Positions 59,608-64,000 of a stretch of 64,000 bases of DNA are shown here, one piece after another (positions within the stretch are counted from its first letter, which is position 1; each line of letters starts with the position of its first letter). Source of the stretch: Rotaria socialis (taxonomy: Eukaryota > Rotifera > Eurotatoria > Philodinida > Philodinidae); the NCBI GenBank assembly GCA_905331475.1, contig CAJNYU010001708.1, positions 106,049-170,048 of the forward strand. The letters run 5' to 3'. Position numbers and translations under genes: made by a program. Below the pieces are notes generated by a model. The model was not told where the DNA came from, ran no database searches, and worked only from the letters and a program-made list of their open reading frames with translations.

Positions 59608-60613
59608 ATGTTCCAAACAGAAGCTCTTATTGATACATCAATTTTGCCATCTGATATTATGTCATTACGTGACGTTAAATTTTTTGATTTTGTTCGAAAA
59701 GAAGCTGGTGATGCTGCTGCTGATCTNGGCAGATGTTTATTGTATTATGAATTTGAAAAGCAAAGCTTTAGATTGTTTTAAAAATAAACATGGTTTTATG
59801 CTTGATGATGATACATTCATTATAAAATCTGGTATAAAAGGAAATGTGGACTATCTTTTTGATTTATTAAAACAAAAATGTACTGAAGATGCAAAGTTAA
59901 CAAAAACTTCAAAACGTAATCAATCATCACCACCATTAAATAGAACCATAAACACATCCTCAACTACCACAGAATCGACAATGGCGGTTTTATCGAGTAA
60001 TTCATCAAACGTTGTCACATCAAAATCTTTAAACTTATCACTCGATGAACATAAATCTTATATAAATATTACATTGAACAATTGGTGTAAAAATAATGAA
60101 TCAAGACTTAATTTGTCAAATTTGTCCTTGATTGAAGATCAACATTACTCTATTTCCATATAAAATGATGCAAGTGGTGTATTAAAAGCTAATATAAAAT
60201 GTTGTTGTAACAAATGGATGTCATTAACAAATAATCGTGGCAAATTTCAACTATCAAACTTTTACAGGCATTTACAAGATTTTCGTAATAATAATACATG
60301 TGATAAAATGAAAGAATGAATAAAAAAACGTAAGCTGATTTCATCAATAACTGCAGATAATCAACAATCTTTTACATATTCAGATACTGCACCAGATCAC
60401 GAATCATCATCAGATACTGCACCAGACCATGAATCATCATCAAATACGATATTACTTAATTCTACGTCTTCCTCTATAACAACCGATGATCATGAAAGCC
60501 TTGAATAACTTTCGCCATTATTAAAAAGTAAAAGTAGAGCGAAAAGAAAGCTTCATTCAGTACAATCATCTTATAATACGAAAGAAGTTGTAAAAAGAGC
60601 GAGAAGACAATAA
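59608..60613 (+). pseudogene. Divergent relative of the transposase N-terminus with zinc-finger-like segment, decayed
   Basis: ATG 59608 opens MFQTEALIDTSILPSD. At the N base (59727) the frame must shift for the homology to continue (ADVYCIMNLKSKALDCFKNK, then FMLDDDTFIIKSGIKGN). That part parallels the N-terminus of the 855-aa gene. Further on, a segment KCCCNKW...NFYRHL has Cys and His spaced like a degenerate zinc finger. In-frame stops lie at 60161 (TAA), 60317 (TGA) and 60506 (TAA) before a final TAA at 60611. A short internal duplication, SDTAPDHESS twice, is present. The tail is basic (KSKSRAKRK...KRARRQ), like a nuclear signal. Head-to-head with the intact gene, 338 bp between starts. 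Probably dead, though part of the damage could be assembly error. Confidence 0.7.
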
Positions 60614-61101
60614 TATTTACTCTAGGAACATTTTCCTGTTTATAATTCTCGTTTTACTTCTTTCATAGTATATCATACTGTATATAGTCTTCTTATGAAG
60701 TTGGATTTTTTAACTTTACAATTTCCTTATTATTTTTTAAGATTTTTCATTCGTTAATTGTTTTCATGTTTATATTTTTTCATATTTTTACACTTTATCA
60801 GACGCTATGAAGCATTTACAAAAGATTGTGATAGTAAAAAAGGAAATTTTTAATCGACAGTTAATGCATAGTCTGTTTTTTTATTTCCGATAGCTGAAGG
60901 CAATAAGCAGCAGATTTTATCATAGCTTGGATTGCTGGACTCCAGAGAAGGCTGGAGTCCATTGGAGTCCTAAAGTCCTGGAGTACGCTATTTCCCCCTT
61001 GCCACACCCACACCCACCTTCTCAATAAATGTTGGTGAGCAAAAATACAATAGAAACCATATACAACGGATAAAATTCCTGATTTTTGCTTTGCCCTTTA
61101 G

Positions 61102-63279
61102 TCAAAAACTAACTTCATATGGGTGGCACATTGACCATGGATCAGGTGTATACCTCTTCTGTAATTGATTTGGTTCGTTCGAAAGTACGCTTTCAATGCT
61201 TTGAATCCAATATTCACAGTCTTTAGCTTTTGACCCTTGAAATACAATATTTGGCTTGGAATTGATGATTCTGGAGCATTGTCTAAGGCACTCAAGAGCT
61301 TGTGCACATTGTCTGCGGTGATAAAAAGCGCAAGCCAAATTCCAGTGGATCACTGCTAAAAATATACTAGTAGAACCAGACGATGTTAATACAGTATCAT
61401 CAACTACCAATATTTCATGAAAATGTTCGGTTGCTTTAGCGTAACTTCCTTGCAAAATGTACACGATACCAATGTTGTTTTTCGTAATCAGTAGTTTGAC
61501 ATCATTAGGGCGAAGTATTTCGGACTCAATCTGTAAACAGTTAGTGTAGTTTTCTGATGATTGTTCATAGTAATGCTTTTTACGACATATAGAAGCAATA
61601 TTGCTATATTTGACAGCTAGATCATTTTGATTTACCGTCTCAACGTCTACAAGGACTTTCAATGCCAAGTTATGATATGTATGAGCATTACTGTATTCAC
61701 CTAAATCTTCATATACAGTTCCTAGATTGGTATATAAATTTGACAGCGACGGATCAGTATGCGATACACCGTTCTCCAACCTCGTACTTAACGCCTTTTT
61801 GAAGTGCATCGCTGCCTCATTGATTTTTCCACTTTTCTTGCATATAACTCCAAGTTGATAGTAGATGAGTGCGAGTAAATGCAAGTCACTACCGATTGAT
61901 TTGTCTTCCAGAGCCAACAATGAAAATCGCTCTGCGTCCTCCAAATATTGCATTCTCAACATGATTCTTGTTAATTTTACTAACGGTTTGTATGGTTTTG
62001 TAATATCTTCCTTAATTATGGAATTAATTTTGTGTAAGTGCTTATCTTCTTCATCGCTTAATTCCAATCGAACGAGCCAAATATCTTCATTGTGTTCCCT
62101 TATAACCGATTTTATACGAAAAATGGTACCCATGGTAAAAAGAATTTCTTGCTCACCTTCCATAAACGCACTTTCATTTGAAATATCTGCATATGAAAAT
62201 TTTTTTATGCTCGTATCAATAGGAATTTCAAATAAAATAGACTGCTCTTTGGATATTGCGCTCGAGGTATTATTACCAGCATAGATGACTGCTAACTCTC
62301 GAATTGCTGTTGTTGACATGAAACTGTTTATGGAGAAGAATCCATCAATGTTGTTCTGTATGTTATGGCCGAACTCAAAATTGCTCACTTGTTGTCCTCG
62401 ATAAACAGTCTTTTTCGTCAGAGGTATTAAACGAGATGATAATTGAGCATTGAAGCATTCTTTCAATCTCAGATACAGATCTTTAATAAAGCATCTCATT
62501 GAGTAGAGCGTTTGAACGTCTTGATCTCTTAGAGCTTTGTTTAATAGACGATATAGAAATATATCACGTGTGTACCAAACTATAGCATTTGTAGGTTCGT
62601 AGTATTCTTCGAACTCTTCCACATGGTTTAACTCTGTTGGGTTATCAGCAAATTTTTTCCGAAAAAAGGCAACCAGTTCACTTTGTGACAACTTCACATC
62701 CTCGAGTAGAACATCACGAAGAACTTTGAAGTACAGAAACTCGAGTTCATTTTGATTATAGCCAGTACTTGATAAGTTCACGGATGGCTGATATTGTGGT
62801 AATGATTCTGTTACGAAGCAATCCGTTAGCTTGCCCTTTGCAGTGATAATAAAGTCCGTAGGTAAATAATCGTCTCTCCGTCTACGGTTTATACTCGTTA
62901 ATGAATTCAAATCGTTACATAAGGAATAAAAATCAGTATATATTCCACTGATTCGAGTTGATTTACTAAAGATTTTGGCGTTGATTTCATTTGCATCGCA
63001 TAAAATATAGATTGCGTGGACTTGTGTTAATTGTACGAATTGTTGCATTGATTTATCAGACGCAAGTAGTGTTTTGTAATATGAAACAATCAAGACCACA
63101 TGATCTTCATTACCTAGTGAATTGCTTATATAATCGATGCAGCTTTGTGCATTACGATAGGAGACAAGGTAAGGATCGATTTTACATAGTGAAATGTACC
63201 ATTGCTTATTTCGTACCTCTCCTTGATCTAGCCAGACGACTGTGGTGAAATTTTTCATGTTTCGGTAGTCAACATTCAT
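61102..63279 (-). CDS. ADP-ribosyltransferase-TPR protein, 725 aa
   Basis: Intact single-exon gene. Residues 1-130 form an alpha/beta domain (VVWLDQG..., VVLIVSYYKTLLAS, IYILC) that I cannot name. Residues about 180-405 are an arginine-type mono-ADP-ribosyltransferase domain of the R-S-E class. R294 is in VYRGQQ (NAD binding), the serine motif SFMSTT spans 319-324, and the catalytic E-x-E is E376-Q-E378 (EGEQEIL). Residues about 430-690 are tetratricopeptide repeats (for example NLGTVYEDLGEYSNAHTYH, ICKKSGKINEAAMHFKKALS), which mediate protein contacts. No signal peptide or membrane anchor, so probably intracellular. This ART-TPR combination is known to be expanded in bdelloid rotifers; targets are unknown. 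All three catalytic elements are intact, so activity is plausible. Confidence 0.9.
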   Translation of the reverse strand: MNVDYRNMKNFTTVVWLDQGEVRNKQWYISLCKIDPYLVSYRNAQSCIDYISNSLGNEDHVVLIVSYYKTLLASDKSMQQFVQLTQVHAIYILCDANEINAKIFSKSTRISGIYTDFYSLCNDLNSLTSINRRRRDDYLPTDFIITAKGKLTDCFVTESLPQYQPSVNLSSTGYNQNELEFLYFKVLRDVLLEDVKLSQSELVAFFRKKFADNPTELNHVEEFEEYYEPTNAIVWYTRDIFLYRLLNKALRDQDVQTLYSMRCFIKDLYLRLKECFNAQLSSRLIPLTKKTVYRGQQVSNFEFGHNIQNNIDGFFSINSFMSTTAIRELAVIYAGNNTSSAISKEQSILFEIPIDTSIKKFSYADISNESAFMEGEQEILFTMGTIFRIKSVIREHNEDIWLVRLELSDEEDKHLHKINSIIKEDITKPYKPLVKLTRIMLRMQYLEDAERFSLLALEDKSIGSDLHLLALIYYQLGVICKKSGKINEAAMHFKKALSTRLENGVSHTDPSLSNLYTNLGTVYEDLGEYSNAHTYHNLALKVLVDVETVNQNDLAVKYSNIASICRKKHYYEQSSENYTNCLQIESEILRPNDVKLLITKNNIGIVYILQGSYAKATEHFHEILVVDDTVLTSSGSTSIFLAVIHWNLACAFYHRRQCAQALECLRQCSRIINSKPNIVFQGSKAKDCEYWIQSIESVLSNEPNQLQKRYTPDPWSMCHPYEVSF

Positions 63280-64000
63280 TAAAATTAAGAGAGAATGCTG
63301 AACTTCGTTCTATCATGGCATTTATATGCAATAGAATTTTTTATCTTTCTTTTTATATTCTGCTGCTCATAATTTTACTCTTTTTTTTGTGTTAACTAAC
63401 GTTCGGCCGATGAGAGAAAAAAATAGTTGTTTGAATGTTACCGAGCAACAGTCAGAAAGAAAAAAAATTATAAAAGATACTCACCAATGTTTTCTCAATG
63501 AACGTCGAAGAACAAGAGGTTATGATGGGAATAGTTATTCTTTGATTATGAGTAGCGGCCTATTTCAACTTGTAATATAAACGCAAAAAACAAACGAACA
63601 ATGCCTATCATGGTACCTAGTCATATCTTTCGTTTCATATAACTTCAACATAACAATCAGTCGAAAAAAGAATCTAAAATTGCAAATCGTAAGATTGGCA
63701 TCATTGGAAAGAGCATAAAAGCTGAGTATTTACCTAAACTATGAGCGCGGGGTATAGTGTAGCCTCAAGCAAGAATTTTTCAAATACTCTTTCCAGTCAC
63801 AGCAATTGTTTTTCTTCTTGTTTGAGAGCATGGTAAATTCCTATTTCCAGGAAATTCAAAATGCGCTACATACTACAATAAAGTAACACGTAGATAAAGA
63901 AGTGTATACAAACGATGGTTATCGTTTAGATTTTTATCAAGCCATATCATACATTTTAATATAATGTAAGAGTCATTTATATATTAGTATCAATTCTGTC
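63280..64000. other. Upstream region of the ART-TPR gene
   Basis: AT-rich; contains no recognisable gene. An open frame at 63389-63580 is short, lacks a known domain and is not called. Confidence 0.4.

Larger units (their letters stand above)
56229..61002. mobile_element. Putative autonomous 4.8-kb DNA transposon
   Basis: Both ends carry a 24-bp inverted repeat differing at one base: GCAAGGGGGAAATAGCGGAC (56229 on) and the inverse of GCAAGGGGGAAATAGCGTAC (ending 61002). Each is followed inward by TGGAGTCCA-type repeats. Between them lie an intact three-exon transposase-like gene (minus strand) and a divergently oriented, decayed relative (plus strand). No target duplication could be identified in the flanks (GTGTTTTC left, CACACCCA right). 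That is the main weakness of this call. Confidence 0.65.

Noticed and set aside
59608-60613. In-frame TAA and TGA as possible stop-codon reassignment
   Set aside because: The intact neighbouring genes (725, 855, 295 and 214 aa) use TAA or TGA only as terminators, so the stops mark a pseudogene.

Overview
The window looks like a piece of a bdelloid rotifer genome (Adineta/Rotaria type). I infer this from several signs: AT-rich DNA; very short GT-AG introns of 40-60 bp beside a few enormous repeat-filled ones; nonribosomal peptide synthetase (NRPS), PhyH dioxygenase and methyltransferase genes of non-metazoan character; an ADP-ribosyltransferase/TPR protein of a type abundant in bdelloids; a FLYWCH-MULE-SWIM transposase relic; and a (TGTGGG)n tract like the bdelloid telomere repeat. 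This species-level reading comes from recognition, not from a search. Gene density is low and mobile DNA dominates, which fits a subtelomeric or otherwise TE-rich accessory region.

Layout. 0.4-14.9 kb (minus): five exons of an NRPS, read by hand as adenylation (A1-A7), then condensation, then the start of a second adenylation domain. Two of its introns are about 4.2 and 5.6 kb long and are filled with inverted-repeat elements, while another is 60 bp. 15.0-18.4 kb: a 3.3-kb TA-flanked inverted-repeat element with other repeats nested in it. 18.4-24.6 kb: intergenic DNA with a hAT-type MITE and small tandem repeats. 24.7-28.1 kb: a large palindrome with an assembly gap near its centre and two MITEs in one arm. 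28.4-30.5 kb: a dead MULE transposase split by a MITE. 31.3 kb: telomere-like hexamer tract. 33.5-34.4 kb (minus): intact PhyH-family dioxygenase. 38.0-45.0 kb (plus): a six-exon membrane-anchored hedgehog-type Hint protein. 48.5-50.8 kb (minus): two broken DD37D mariner transposases, with a related non-autonomous element at 46.5-47.4 kb. 51.2 kb: remnant of a membrane protein. 52.3-52.9 kb (plus): intact class I methyltransferase. 56.2-61.0 kb: a putative 4.8-kb DNA transposon with 24-bp terminal inverted repeats, carrying an intact 855-aa transposase-like gene and a divergent, stop-ridden relative. 61.1-63.3 kb (minus): intact 725-aa ADP-ribosyltransferase-TPR protein.

The intact genes do not form an obvious shared pathway. 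The NRPS, dioxygenase and methyltransferase could all be involved in secondary metabolism, but they are far apart and I have no evidence that they act together. The clearest novelties are the putative transposon at 56.2-61.0 kb, the membrane-anchored Hint gene, the NRPS with TE-inflated introns, and a recurring architecture in which MITEs carry internal arrays of short self-complementary repeats.

Gene models rest on hand-read splice sites whose phases were checked arithmetically. Boundaries of repeats are approximate unless a target duplication is given.
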